From Flavobacterium azooxidireducens (GTDB lineage Bacteria > Bacteroidota > Bacteroidia > Flavobacteriales > Flavobacteriaceae): a stretch of DNA of 64,000 nucleotides. The position numbers and the translations under genes are program-made. Positions within the stretch are counted from its first letter, which is position 1; every line of letters begins with the position of its first letter. Under the pieces are notes generated by a model, which was given only the letters and a program-made list of their open reading frames with translations, was not told the origin of the DNA and made no database searches. Location of the stretch: contig NZ_CP096205.1 of the NCBI RefSeq assembly GCF_023195775.1, positions 3,617,001 through 3,681,000 on the forward strand, written 5' to 3'. Shown here one piece after another: positions 35,689 to 44,457 of this stretch.

Positions 35689-37665
35689 TTAATAAGCTAC
35701 CAATTCCAACAACTCTTTTTCAAATCGTTCTTTAGGTAAATATTGATCTTCCAATGCTTTTACGAATGGAATCGGTGATTCTAAACTGCCCACTCTACGA
35801 ACGGGACCATCTAAATGCTCGAAACAATTCTCCATAATCATTGACGAAATATCGCTTGAAATTCCACCAAAAATAGTATCTTCTTGAAGGATGATACATT
35901 TGTTTGTTTTCTTGACAGATGCGTAAATAGCTTCTATATCCAAAGGTTGCAATGTTCTTAAATCCAATAAATCAGCATTAATTTCAGGATGTTTAGATAA
36001 TGTCTCCAAAGCCCAATGAACTCCCGCTCCAAACGAAATAATAGTGACTTGCGAACCTTCTTTCAGCAAAGCTGCTTTTCCAAACGGAATTGTATAATAA
36101 TCTGTCGGAACATCTTGATAAACACTTCTGTATAATTGTTTATGCTCAAAAAACATGACAGGATTCGGGTCGTTGATAGCAGTGTTCAACAAACCTTTCA
36201 CATCATAGGGAAAAGCAGGATAAACCACTTTTAAACCAGGGGTTTTAGTAAACCAAGCTTCGTTCGTTTGCGAGTGAAACGGTCCGGCTTGCGTTCCGCC
36301 ACCACAAGGCATTCGAACAACAACATCGGCTTTTTCATTCCAACGGTAATGTTGCTTTGCTAATAAATTCACAATCGGGTTAAATCCTGTAGAAACAAAA
36401 TCAGCAAACTGCATTTCTACAATCGCTTTGTGTCCGTTGATGGATAATCCCATTCCGGCAGAAACCACGGCACTTTCACAAATCGGAGTATTTCGCACAC
36501 GATCTTTTCCAAAAAGTTTTACAAAACCGTCCGTTACTTTAAAAGCTCCACCGTATTCAGCAATGTCTTGACCCATAATCACCAAGTTGGGATGACGTTC
36601 CATTGATTGCTTCAAACTTTGCGTAATCGCATCGATTACACGGATATTTTCTGTAGAATTAGAATGTTTAAATTCTTCAAAATCATATGGTTTATACACA
36701 TCATTTAATTCTTCACTTAAATCAGCTACAAAATCCGGTTCATCAAAAACAAGACGAATGTGTTCGTCCATTTCTTGTTTGAATGCGGTTCGAATAGCAT
36801 CGTCATAATCATTAGTAAGCAATCCGATTTCTTTCAAATATTCTCTGTAATTATCGATTGGGTCTTTTTGAGCCCACTCATCCATTAAGTCTTGCGGAAC
36901 GTATTTGGTACCACTCGCCTCTTCGTGTCCACGCATTCTAAACGTTTGAAATTCCAATAAAACCGGTCTTGGATTATCACGAAGTGAAGCCTTTAAATCG
37001 GACACTTTTGTGAATACTTCCAAAATATTATTTCCATCAATTATATGACTTTCCATACCGTAGCCAATGCCTTTATCGGCCAAATTTGCACAACGGTATT
37101 GCTCGTTAGTTGGTGTTGAAAGTCCGTAACCATTATTTTCAATCACAAACAAAACAGGTAAATCCCAAACGGCAGCAATGTTTAATGCTTCGTGAAAATC
37201 GCCTTCGCTGGTAGCTCCTTCTCCTGTGAAAACCGCAGTAACTTTACCATTCTTTTGGAGCTTATTGGCTAATGCAATTCCGTCTGCCACACCTAATTGC
37301 GGACCCAAATGCGAGATCATTCCAATGATTTTATATTCTTGTGTTCCAAAGTGAAACGAACGGTCGCGACCTTTGGTAAAACCACTTTTCTTCCCTTGCC
37401 ATTGAGCAAATAACCTTTGCAACGGAATATCTCTGGTGGTAAAAACGCCTAAATTTCTGTGCATTGGTAAAATGTATTCATCTCTGTCCAACGCAGAAGT
37501 AATTCCTACCGAAATGGCTTCCTGTCCAATACCTGAAAACCATTTGGAAATCTTACCCTGACGAAGTAAGATGAGCATTTTTTCTTCAATTAAACGTGGT
37601 TTCAGTAATCGAATATATAAATCAAGAAGAGTCGTGTCGGAAAGATTTTTTCTGTCGAAAAGCAT
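35689..37665 (-). CDS. 2-oxoacid (branched-chain type) dehydrogenase E1, alpha/beta fusion
   Basis: The 658-residue product fuses both E1 subunits of a thiamine-diphosphate 2-oxoacid dehydrogenase. The alpha part (residues about 1-330) carries FTGEGATSEGDFHEALN and ENNGYGLS, the ThDP/Mg motif. The beta part starts near residue 345 with LVIMGQDIAEYGGAFKVTDG and ends in a transketolase C-terminal fold. Branched-chain 2-oxoisovalerate is the likely substrate, giving starters for iso-fatty acids; pyruvate cannot be excluded. E2 and E3 genes are not adjacent. A TACTTTTG box on the minus strand at 37697-37690 may be its promoter. Confidence 0.92.
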   Translation of the reverse strand: MLFDRKNLSDTTLLDLYIRLLKPRLIEEKMLILLRQGKISKWFSGIGQEAISVGITSALDRDEYILPMHRNLGVFTTRDIPLQRLFAQWQGKKSGFTKGRDRSFHFGTQEYKIIGMISHLGPQLGVADGIALANKLQKNGKVTAVFTGEGATSEGDFHEALNIAAVWDLPVLFVIENNGYGLSTPTNEQYRCANLADKGIGYGMESHIIDGNNILEVFTKVSDLKASLRDNPRPVLLEFQTFRMRGHEEASGTKYVPQDLMDEWAQKDPIDNYREYLKEIGLLTNDYDDAIRTAFKQEMDEHIRLVFDEPDFVADLSEELNDVYKPYDFEEFKHSNSTENIRVIDAITQSLKQSMERHPNLVIMGQDIAEYGGAFKVTDGFVKLFGKDRVRNTPICESAVVSAGMGLSINGHKAIVEMQFADFVSTGFNPIVNLLAKQHYRWNEKADVVVRMPCGGGTQAGPFHSQTNEAWFTKTPGLKVVYPAFPYDVKGLLNTAINDPNPVMFFEHKQLYRSVYQDVPTDYYTIPFGKAALLKEGSQVTIISFGAGVHWALETLSKHPEINADLLDLRTLQPLDIEAIYASVKKTNKCIILQEDTIFGGISSDISSMIMENCFEHLDGPVRRVGSLESPIPFVKALEDQYLPKERFEKELLELVAY

Positions 37666-37773
37666 AGTTTGGGTGTTTTAAAACGCTCCCAAAAGTACAA
37701 AAAATAACAAATTCTAATCGTTTTGTGATACTTTTTTATAAAACGTTTTTGCGACTGTTGATAACTTTCAATT

Positions 37774-37802
37774 TTGCATAACAAAATATTTATTTACATT
37801 TG
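37774..37802 (+). promoter_or_regulatory. Complete Bacteroidota promoter (TTG-N18-TACATTTG)
   Basis: TTG at 37774-37776 and TACATTTG at 37795-37802 are separated by 18 bp, a full match to the -33/-7 consensus. It drives the 2OG oxygenase gene and argues for a start at 37855 rather than upstream. Confidence 0.72.
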
Positions 37803-37854
37803 TATTTACAAGCATTCAACTCACTTTGAGTTATTAACAAATAATAATTTTAGT

Positions 37855-38805
37855 ATGCAAAACATTCCTAGTGTTGACTTGCGTGATTTCCTGTCGGATG
37901 AACCGGCACGTAAACAAAAATTTGTAAATGAAATCGGAAAAGCTTTCGAAGAAATAGGCTTCGTAGCACTTAAAGGTCATTTTTTAGATGACAAATTGGT
38001 TGATGAATTATATGGCGAAATTAGAAATTTCTTCGCTTTACCCTTAGAAACCAAATACAGTTATGAGATTCCAGGAATTGGAGGTCAACGTGGCTATGTA
38101 TCGTTCGGAAAAGAACACGCAAAAGGCAAAAAGGAAGGCGATTTAAAAGAATTTTGGCACTTTGGTCAATATGTGAGCAAAGATTCAAAATATGCCGCTG
38201 AATATCCTGATAATGTTGAAGTAAAAGAGCTTCCTCGTTTTAACGAAGTTGGTAAAGAAGCTTATCAAATGCTGGAAAAAACAGGTATTTATGTGTTGAG
38301 AGCATTGGCTTTGCATTTAGGTCTTGACGAATTCTATTTTGATAAATACGGTAGAGAAGGAAACTCAATTTTAAGACCAATTCACTATCCACCAATTACT
38401 TCAGAACCTGAAAATGCTATTCGTGCGGCTGCTCACGGCGATATTAATTTGATTACCTTATTGATGGGTGCTCAAGGAAAAGGGTTACAAGTACAAAACC
38501 ACAATGGAGACTGGATTGATGCAATTGCTGAACCGGATGAATTAGTGATTAATGTAGGTGATATGTTGTCACGTCATACAAACAATAAATTAAAATCTAC
38601 CATTCATCAAGTAGTAAATCCACCTAGAGAATTGTGGGGAACTTCACGTTATTCTATCCCATTTTTTATGCATCCGGTAAGTGATATGCGTTTGGATGTA
38701 TTGGAAAATTGTATTGATGAAAATAATCCCAAATTATACGAAGACATTTCTGCTGGAGAATTTTTGCACGAACGTTTGGTTGATTTGGGATTGATTAAGA
38801 AGTAA
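37855..38805 (+). CDS. 2-oxoglutarate/Fe(II) oxygenase, isopenicillin-N-synthase family
   Basis: The ATG at 37855 gives MQNIPSVDLRDFLSDEPARK and 316 residues. The N-terminal DIOX_N-type domain is followed by a jelly-roll with AAHGDINLITLL (first His and Asp ligands), KSTIHQVVNP (second His) and SRYSIPFF, whose Arg binds 2-oxoglutarate. The family hydroxylates or cyclises small molecules; no substrate is evident and no NRPS genes are near. Upstream lies a textbook promoter and downstream a terminator. Confidence 0.9.
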   Translation: MQNIPSVDLRDFLSDEPARKQKFVNEIGKAFEEIGFVALKGHFLDDKLVDELYGEIRNFFALPLETKYSYEIPGIGGQRGYVSFGKEHAKGKKEGDLKEFWHFGQYVSKDSKYAAEYPDNVEVKELPRFNEVGKEAYQMLEKTGIYVLRALALHLGLDEFYFDKYGREGNSILRPIHYPPITSEPENAIRAAAHGDINLITLLMGAQGKGLQVQNHNGDWIDAIAEPDELVINVGDMLSRHTNNKLKSTIHQVVNPPRELWGTSRYSIPFFMHPVSDMRLDVLENCIDENNPKLYEDISAGEFLHERLVDLGLIKK

Positions 38806-38824
38806 TTTACATTTGAATTATTAT

Positions 38825-38860
38825 AAACCAAATCTCATCTTTTTGGGGTTTGGTTTTTGT
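38825..38860 (+). terminator. Rho-independent terminator
   Basis: AAACCAAATCTC (38825-38836) pairs with GGGGTTTGGTTT (38845-38856), two pairs being G-T, followed by a T-rich run. Confidence 0.75.
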
Positions 38861-38884
38861 TTTTGAAATAATGCTACACGCCAT

Positions 38885-39444
38885 TTTAGAACGCAGATTT
38901 GACAGATTCGCTAAAGCGAAACGCTGATTTTTACAGATATAAACCATAAAAAATAACTATATGCACTTATTACACAAAGAATTAACAGCACTCATTTTAA
39001 AAACATTTTATGAAGTATATAATGAACTAGGATACGGATTTCTGGAAAAAGTTTACCAAAATGCTTTATTTTTAGAATTAAAAGAAAAAGGTTTAAATGT
39101 TGTTCCCAACAAGAAGATTAGAGTTTTTTATAAAGGAAATAATGTTGGTGATTATTATTCCGACTTAATCGTTAATGATACTGTTATATTAGAATTAAAA
39201 GCAGCTGAATGCGTAGTTGATGAGTTTGAAACACAATTATTAAACTATTTGAGAGCAACAGACTGCGAAGTTGGTTTGTTACTTAATTTTGGTAAAAAGC
39301 CTGAATTCAGAAGAAAAGTATTTGAAAATAAAAGAAAGATAAGAAAAAATCCGTTTTAATCAGATCCTTGCGAAGCAAATCCGTCCCGATAGCAATCGGG
39401 ATCAGCGTTTCGCTTTAGCGAATCTGTCAAATCCGCGTTCTAAA
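38885..39444. mobile_element. Inverted-repeat-bounded GxxExxY unit (candidate mobile element)
   Basis: The left arm (38885-38928) and the right arm (39401-39444) are 44-bp inverted repeats with one mismatch. Each arm starts TTTAGAACGC and contains GCTAAAGC inside a small hairpin and an AACGCTGAT end. Between them is a single intact gene. The right side has a further CCCGAT/ATCGGG hairpin (39385-39400) and a TTGCGAAGCAA hairpin. The unit lies between the oxygenase and SUI1 genes, which I think are neighbours in relatives. I see no clear target-site duplication. Mobility is inferred only from this structure and solo relatives elsewhere. Confidence 0.55.
38961..39359 (+). CDS. GxxExxY protein (PD-(D/E)XK nuclease-like)
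   Basis: The 132-residue product has the naming motif in GFLEKVYQNALFLELKEKG (G-x-x-E-x-x-Y). YYSDLIVNDTVILELKAAE provides the Asp and Glu-x-Lys expected for the PD-(D/E)XK core (Pfam PDDEXK_3). Proteins of this family occur in many copies in some genomes, with no settled function. The gene lies inside inverted repeats of 44 bp, starting 32 bp after the left arm and ending 41 bp before the right arm. A nuclease activity is inferred from the fold motif. Confidence 0.9.
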   Translation: MHLLHKELTALILKTFYEVYNELGYGFLEKVYQNALFLELKEKGLNVVPNKKIRVFYKGNNVGDYYSDLIVNDTVILELKAAECVVDEFETQLLNYLRATDCEVGLLLNFGKKPEFRRKVFENKRKIRKNPF

Positions 39445-39455
39445 TAAATAATACT

Positions 39456-39791
39456 ATGCACGATTTAAGTGAACAACTCAAAAAACTCTTCCCCGACCAT
39501 CAACCTTCCAACGAACCGGAACAAGTTGATGAAACACCACACGAATTATACGTTCAAAAAGAACCGATAATTTGTCAATACGAAAAACGAAAAGGCAAAC
39601 CAACCACGATTATTTCAGGTTATGAAGGAACCGATGAAGACTTCAAAATCTTAGCCAAAGAAATAAAGAGTAAATTTGCCGTTGGCGGAAGTTTCAAAGA
39701 CGGTGAAATCATCATTCAAGGTGATTACCGTGATAAAATAATGAAATTTCTACAAGAAAAAGGATTTAAAACCAAACGTGTAGGAGGATAG
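39456..39791 (+). CDS. SUI1/eIF1-like translation initiation factor (YciH family)
   Basis: The 111-residue product has the SUI1 fold: KRKGKPTTIISGYEGTDEDF, then LAKEIKSKFAVGGSFKDGEI and a final IQGDYRDKIMKFLQEKGFKT. In eukaryotes the homologue checks start-codon choice; bacterial YciH proteins are thought to act at initiation under some conditions. It begins directly after the right arm of the inverted-repeat unit, only 11 bp away, so the repeat lies in its promoter region. Confidence 0.93.
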   Translation: MHDLSEQLKKLFPDHQPSNEPEQVDETPHELYVQKEPIICQYEKRKGKPTTIISGYEGTDEDFKILAKEIKSKFAVGGSFKDGEIIIQGDYRDKIMKFLQEKGFKTKRVGG

Positions 39792-39875
39792 TTTTTTGCT
39801 TCAAGTTTAAAGTTTCAAGTTATTTTGAATCTACCTCAGAACCTTAGTTCCTCAGCACCTTAGCACCTTAAAAAA

Positions 39876-40745
39876 ATGATACAATCATCCGAATTAATAT
39901 TAAACCCCGACGGCAGTGTTTATCACTTAAACTTACTACCGGAACAAATTGCTCACGACATTATTTTTGTAGGTGATCAAAATCGGGTAGAAAAAATCAC
40001 TAAACATTTCGATTCCATTGAATTTTCAACACAAAAAAGAGAATTCAAAACGCAAACCGGAATTTATAAAGGCAAACGAATGTCCGTAATGTCAACCGGA
40101 ATTGGTCCGGATAATATTGATATTGTGATGAACGAACTCGATGCGTTAGTCAATATCGATTTAAAAACCAGAACTATAAAAGAAAAACTCACTTCGTTAA
40201 ACATTGTCCGAATTGGAACTTCCGGTTCATTGCAAGCTGATATTTCAGTGGATAGTTTTGTGATGAGTGCGTATGGTTTGGGATTAGACAATATGCTTCG
40301 CTCCTACTTAATCGATGCTGTTTCCGAAAAAGACATTGAAGATGCTTTTATCAATCAAACGAATTGGGATTTACGAAAAGGTCGTCCGTACGTAATTAAA
40401 GGAAGTGAATCGTTAGCCAAAAAATTTGAAAGCAAGCAAATTCATAAAGGTTTCACCGGAACAGCAGGCGGATTTTACGGTCCACAAGGGCGAGTTTTAC
40501 GTTTAAATATTCAAGATGCTGACTTAAATTCTAAAATGGATTCGTTTAATTACAATGGTATTCAAATGACTAATTTAGAAATGGAAACCGCTGCAATTTA
40601 TGGCTTAGGTAAATTGTTAGGACACGAATGTTTATCGTTGAATGCAATTATTGCCAATCGTGCAAATGGAACATTTAGCGAAGATCCTTATAAAGCGGTT
40701 GATGCATTAATTGAATATGCGTTGGATAAATTGGCTGAAAAATAA
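39876..40745 (+). CDS. Nucleoside phosphorylase (PNP/UDP family)
   Basis: The 289-residue product shows the family pattern: IIFVGDQNRVEKITKHF, MSVMSTGIGPDNIDIVMNEL, IVRIGTSGSLQ, and the substrate-binding QMTNLEMETAAIYGL. It should split a nucleoside with phosphate to base and ribose 1-phosphate, probably uridine-type. The 84-bp gap before it is rich in CAAGTTT and CACCTTAG direct repeats. Confidence 0.88.
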   Translation: MIQSSELILNPDGSVYHLNLLPEQIAHDIIFVGDQNRVEKITKHFDSIEFSTQKREFKTQTGIYKGKRMSVMSTGIGPDNIDIVMNELDALVNIDLKTRTIKEKLTSLNIVRIGTSGSLQADISVDSFVMSAYGLGLDNMLRSYLIDAVSEKDIEDAFINQTNWDLRKGRPYVIKGSESLAKKFESKQIHKGFTGTAGGFYGPQGRVLRLNIQDADLNSKMDSFNYNGIQMTNLEMETAAIYGLGKLLGHECLSLNAIIANRANGTFSEDPYKAVDALIEYALDKLAEK

Positions 40746-40832
40746 TATTGAGCAGAGAAAACGGATTTCAAAAATTAGGGAAATTTTTAAAATTATTTTA
40801 ATTTCTTAAATCAGTGTTCCAAAAAATAACAA

Positions 40833-41396
40833 ATGAATTTACAAATCGAAACCAAACGTCTCCTACTTCGCCCTCTTGAATTAAACGATGCCGAAGACTT
40901 TTTTGAAATGGATAACAATCCAAGCGTTCACAAATACCTTTGGCAAAAGCCTTCACAAGATATTAGTGAAACGATAAAAACAATTGAATACGTTCAACAG
41001 CAATATCGTGAAAATAAAATTGGACGTTTTGCAACAATTCTCAAAGAAACCGGCGAATTCATTGGTTGGACAGGGATAAAATTTGTCAACGACCACGAAG
41101 AAAACGGCAACACCAATTTCTATGATTACGGTTATCGTTTAAATGAAAAATTTTGGAACAAAGGTTATGCCACCGAAGCTTCTATTGCGTGGTTAGACTA
41201 TGGTTTTAATCAAATGAACATTGAAAAAATGCACGCTTATACTCACGCTGAAAACGGAGCATCCAATCATGTTTTACAGAAAGTAGGCTTTCAATTTATG
41301 GAAGATTATCCGGATAAAGATGGCGTGATTTGGAAATGGTGGATGATGTGTAGGGACAAGTCGCGACTTGTCCGTACTGGTAATTTAGATAAATAA
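40833..41396 (+). CDS. GNAT-family N-acetyltransferase (RimJ/RimL type)
   Basis: The 187-residue product starts MNLQIETKRLLLRPLELNDA, the RimJ/L opening. KGYATEASIAWLDYGFNQMN is the acetyl-CoA-binding region and ENGASNHVLQKVGFQ follows. The last residues RDKSRLVRTGNLDK are coded by a 20-bp palindromic repeat and flanking bases, so the C-terminus probably differs from close homologues. The acceptor substrate is unknown. Confidence 0.88.
   Translation: MNLQIETKRLLLRPLELNDAEDFFEMDNNPSVHKYLWQKPSQDISETIKTIEYVQQQYRENKIGRFATILKETGEFIGWTGIKFVNDHEENGNTNFYDYGYRLNEKFWNKGYATEASIAWLDYGFNQMNIEKMHAYTHAENGASNHVLQKVGFQFMEDYPDKDGVIWKWWMMCRDKSRLVRTGNLDK
41354..41373. repeat. Perfect 20-bp palindrome in the GNAT 3-prime end
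   Basis: GGACAAGTCGCGACTTGTCC equals its own reverse complement and is flanked by GTA and TAC. It overlaps the last codons of the GNAT gene and lies 44 bp before the next gene, so it can act as a hairpin between them. Confidence 0.8.
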
Positions 41397-41416
41397 AAAA
41401 ATAGAAACCAAAAAAA

Positions 41417-42268
41417 ATGAAAACCATCAAAATAGCAGGCGTTCCCGAACATTTCAATTTACCTTGGCATTTGTGCATTGAAAACGGTGAATTTGAAGAA
41501 GCCGGAATCGATTTACAATGGACAGATGTTCCCGAAGGAACCGGAAAAATGTGTCAACTTCTTCGTGATGGTGAAACCGATATTGCTGTTATTTTAACCG
41601 AAGGAATTGTGAAAGACATCTCAGCCGGAAATCCATCCAAGATCGTTCAAATTTATGTGGAAAGTCCGCTCATTTGGGGAATTCACGTTGATGCAAAATC
41701 AAATTATACTTCACTTTCTGATTTAGAAAACACAAAAGTTGCAATTAGTCGATTAGGTTCAGGATCTCATTTAATGGCGATTGTAAATGCTCAAAATCAA
41801 GGTTGGAAAACAAATGGTTTGCAGTTTGAAATCGTCAACACAATTGATGGTGCTGTTGAAGCATTATCCAATGGAAAAGCCGATTATTTTATGTGGGAAA
41901 AATTTATGACAAAACCGTTGGTTGATAATGGAACTTTCCGCAGAATTGCCGACTGCCCTACTCCGTGGCCTTGTTTTGTTATTGCGGTTCGCAACGAAAT
42001 TCTCGAAAAACATCCGCAAACTATCGAATTGATTTTAGAAATCATCAATACAACAACCGAAGAGTTCAAAGACATTCCGAGTATCAACAGAACATTGGCT
42101 AGTAGATTTAATCAAAAAACGGAAGACATTGATTCTTGGTTACTTCAAACCAAATGGTCGCAAAAAAATATAACTTCGGAAACGTTAAACAAAATTCAAA
42201 ATCAGCTATTTGAGCTAAGTCTTATCGATAAAAAAAGTACTTTTGCTGAAATCGTGCACGCCTTTTAG
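41417..42268 (+). CDS. Periplasmic-binding-protein-like protein without signal peptide
   Basis: The 283-residue product starts MKTIKIAGVPEHFNLPWHLC, with a binding-protein fold typical of NMT1/THI5- or SsuA-like proteins. ERxxG-type turns seen are EGTGKMCQLLRDGETDIAV and GSGSHLMAIVNAQ. There is no Sec or lipoprotein signal, and no ABC permease or ATPase is adjacent, so it is predicted cytosolic. It may be an enzyme derived from the binding-protein fold. The GNAT gene lies 20 bp upstream. Confidence 0.75.
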   Translation: MKTIKIAGVPEHFNLPWHLCIENGEFEEAGIDLQWTDVPEGTGKMCQLLRDGETDIAVILTEGIVKDISAGNPSKIVQIYVESPLIWGIHVDAKSNYTSLSDLENTKVAISRLGSGSHLMAIVNAQNQGWKTNGLQFEIVNTIDGAVEALSNGKADYFMWEKFMTKPLVDNGTFRRIADCPTPWPCFVIAVRNEILEKHPQTIELILEIINTTTEEFKDIPSINRTLASRFNQKTEDIDSWLLQTKWSQKNITSETLNKIQNQLFELSLIDKKSTFAEIVHAF

Positions 42269-42289
42269 CATTTTGACGTTTCTATGTAA

Positions 42290-43222
42290 ATGAATCTATT
42301 CGGAACACTTAAGTATCAAGAATTAAAAACTAAATTCCAGGTCAAAAAACCTTGGGATGATGTGATTATTTTTGTACTTAATATTCTGATTGCGATTCCG
42401 ATTTTTATCATCATTCATCAAAATTTAAAAGATCCTGAATGGTATTTTCACTTAGATCGAATTCTAATTGCTCTTGTTTTATTAGTTCTTATTCAATTGA
42501 TTTTGAGGTTGGTACGAACAATTCTTATCATTTTCGTAGCTGTTTATTTAATTGTTTTATTGTATGGAACCGTTTTCAGCGGATATGGTTTTCAAGCCGT
42601 TTTTCAAGATTATGGCTATATGATTTATTCGATGTCGGAAAATCCGAATCCGCAAGATTTAATGATTTCTAAACTTCTTCCGTTTCCCAATAAAAATCAG
42701 ATTCTAAAAGCCATTGAATATGATAATCCGCAAGTACGCAATTTTGCTCTAACAGCCACTACTTTGCATTTTAAAGATATAAAAGGTCAGCAAGAACATC
42801 GAAAAATGATTCAGTGTTTTGCAGTTTTTAAAGAAATAAGAAACCGTTGGAACTACGTAAACGACCCAAAAGGACAAGAATATATTGCACATGCGACGGA
42901 AAGTTTAATCCATTTTTCCGGCGATTGTGATGATCATGCTATTTTGATGGCAGCTTGCATTCGAGCAGTTGGCGGTACTCCACGCCTCATTCACACGGGC
43001 GGACACATTTATCCTGAAATGCTTGTGGGCAAAAGAAGTGATTTAGAAGCGGCAGTTTATCTCATCAAAGAAGTACTTTTTGTAACCGAAAGTAAAAACA
43101 AAGAAATTCACTATCACATTGATGAACGTGGTCAAATTTGGTTAAACTTAGATTATACCGCTCGTTATCCCGGCGGACCATTTATGTCAGAAGAAATCCT
43201 TGGAGCTTTAACACTAAACTAA
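42290..43222 (+). CDS. Transglutaminase-like membrane protein
   Basis: The 310-residue product has two or three N-terminal membrane helices (residues about 25-100) followed by a transglutaminase-like domain. HFSGDCDDHAILMAACIRAV holds the Cys near residue 213, HIYPEMLV the His, and NLDYTARYPGGPF the Asp. Such domains in Bacteroidota act as cysteine proteases or in peptide bond exchange; the substrate is unknown. It starts 21 bp after the preceding gene. Confidence 0.8.
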   Translation: MNLFGTLKYQELKTKFQVKKPWDDVIIFVLNILIAIPIFIIIHQNLKDPEWYFHLDRILIALVLLVLIQLILRLVRTILIIFVAVYLIVLLYGTVFSGYGFQAVFQDYGYMIYSMSENPNPQDLMISKLLPFPNKNQILKAIEYDNPQVRNFALTATTLHFKDIKGQQEHRKMIQCFAVFKEIRNRWNYVNDPKGQEYIAHATESLIHFSGDCDDHAILMAACIRAVGGTPRLIHTGGHIYPEMLVGKRSDLEAAVYLIKEVLFVTESKNKEIHYHIDERGQIWLNLDYTARYPGGPFMSEEILGALTLN

Positions 43223-43300
43223 TTGTTTATCGAGATTATGGTTAAATTTTTTCTTTCCAAGCAAGCTTTTTATATATTTACATCATATAAACCCCAAAAA

Positions 43301-43870
43301 ATGAAAAAATTTATTTTTATCTTTTTAATTTTCACCCAAATTTCATTTGCTCAGGAAAATAATTCTTCTGATTTGGGTAAAAATGAAATCAAGTTTGATG
43401 TTGTTTCTCTAGTCGCTTTAGGAAAAATTCATGTGAGTTATGAACGATTCATTAGTAATGATTTTTCAGTTGGATTAAGCGGAAATTTTAACCAAAGTAA
43501 ATCGAGAGAAGATGACTTTGAAAACGGCAAAAACCGAACATTAGAAGAGTATCAAATTATTCCGTTTGTGCGATATTCGTTATCAAAAAGTCAGATTCGC
43601 TATTATTTTGTCGAAGTTTTTGTGTCAGCCAACCAAGGAAAATACCGCGAATTAGAACGTTTACTTGATCAAAACAACAATGCTTACTATCAAGCTGTTC
43701 AAAAAGAATATTCTGATTTTGCAGTCGGTGCTGCGGTTGGACACAAGTTTTATATCAAAGAAAAATTTGGTATTGATATTTTTGTTGGAATGGGAAAAAA
43801 CCTTTTCAGCAGTGGCGAAAGTCCTGATATAATTTCTCGTGTGGGTGTTAATTTAGGTTACCGATTTTAA
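43301..43870 (+). CDS. Outer-membrane beta-barrel-like protein
   Basis: The ATG at 43301 gives MKKFIFIFLIFTQISFAQEN, a signal peptide, and 189 residues. The frame is open from 43223 but no better start exists. Alternating patterns such as VSLVALGKIHVSYERFISND and a C-terminal SRVGVNLGYRF with terminal Phe suggest a small beta-barrel of 8 strands (OmpX-like or DUF3575-type). Function unknown. Confidence 0.75.
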   Translation: MKKFIFIFLIFTQISFAQENNSSDLGKNEIKFDVVSLVALGKIHVSYERFISNDFSVGLSGNFNQSKSREDDFENGKNRTLEEYQIIPFVRYSLSKSQIRYYFVEVFVSANQGKYRELERLLDQNNNAYYQAVQKEYSDFAVGAAVGHKFYIKEKFGIDIFVGMGKNLFSSGESPDIISRVGVNLGYRF

Positions 43871-43881
43871 TAAAATTTGAT

Positions 43882-44457
43882 ATGAAAACAATAAAATATA
43901 CATTTCTTCTTGCTTTAATAACACTTTCAATTTCCTGTAGTAAGGAAGATGAAGAGTTTTATAATGCCGTTTATACCACCATTCCGAATTTGGTTTCTAT
44001 TGAAGTGCAACCTAATTATGAAGTTAACGATGTTCTTTGGTTGAATACGAATGCTTTTTCAAGGTATTTATCCGAACCAAATCAAACTACACTTTTAGAT
44101 GTTTATCGTACAACTAATTCGCAAAAATTCAGTTTTATCTATCGTTTAGAAAAACAAGTAGACGGAAATTGGGAAGTTGTTTCTGTTGGAAATAATTTTG
44201 TTGAAGATCAAGGTTCTATGAGCATTGGAAATTATGTTACCGTCAATGCCATTTATAATTCAAATGCAGAAGCCTATGAATTTCGTGGAGGATTACGATT
44301 AACAGAAGCCGGACAATATCGAATTGGGTTTTTCAGTGGTTACAACGGTTCAGATTTTGATATTATTTCAGATAGTTCAAATAATTCAACCTTTTTAACT
44401 ATTGCAACATCAGCAAATGATGTAACAAATGGATTTTATACTTTCACTGTCAACTAA
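43882..44457 (+). CDS. Hypothetical lipoprotein
   Basis: The 191-residue product has a lipoprotein signal ending ISCSKEDEE (Cys19). The body looks beta-rich, with YRLEKQVDGNWEVVSVGNN and AGQYRIGFFSGYNG. I do not recognise the family. It is 11 bp after the barrel gene, so they may work as a pair, and its stop overlaps the corA stop by 4 bp. Confidence 0.72.
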   Translation: MKTIKYTFLLALITLSISCSKEDEEFYNAVYTTIPNLVSIEVQPNYEVNDVLWLNTNAFSRYLSEPNQTTLLDVYRTTNSQKFSFIYRLEKQVDGNWEVVSVGNNFVEDQGSMSIGNYVTVNAIYNSNAEAYEFRGGLRLTEAGQYRIGFFSGYNGSDFDIISDSSNNSTFLTIATSANDVTNGFYTFTVN

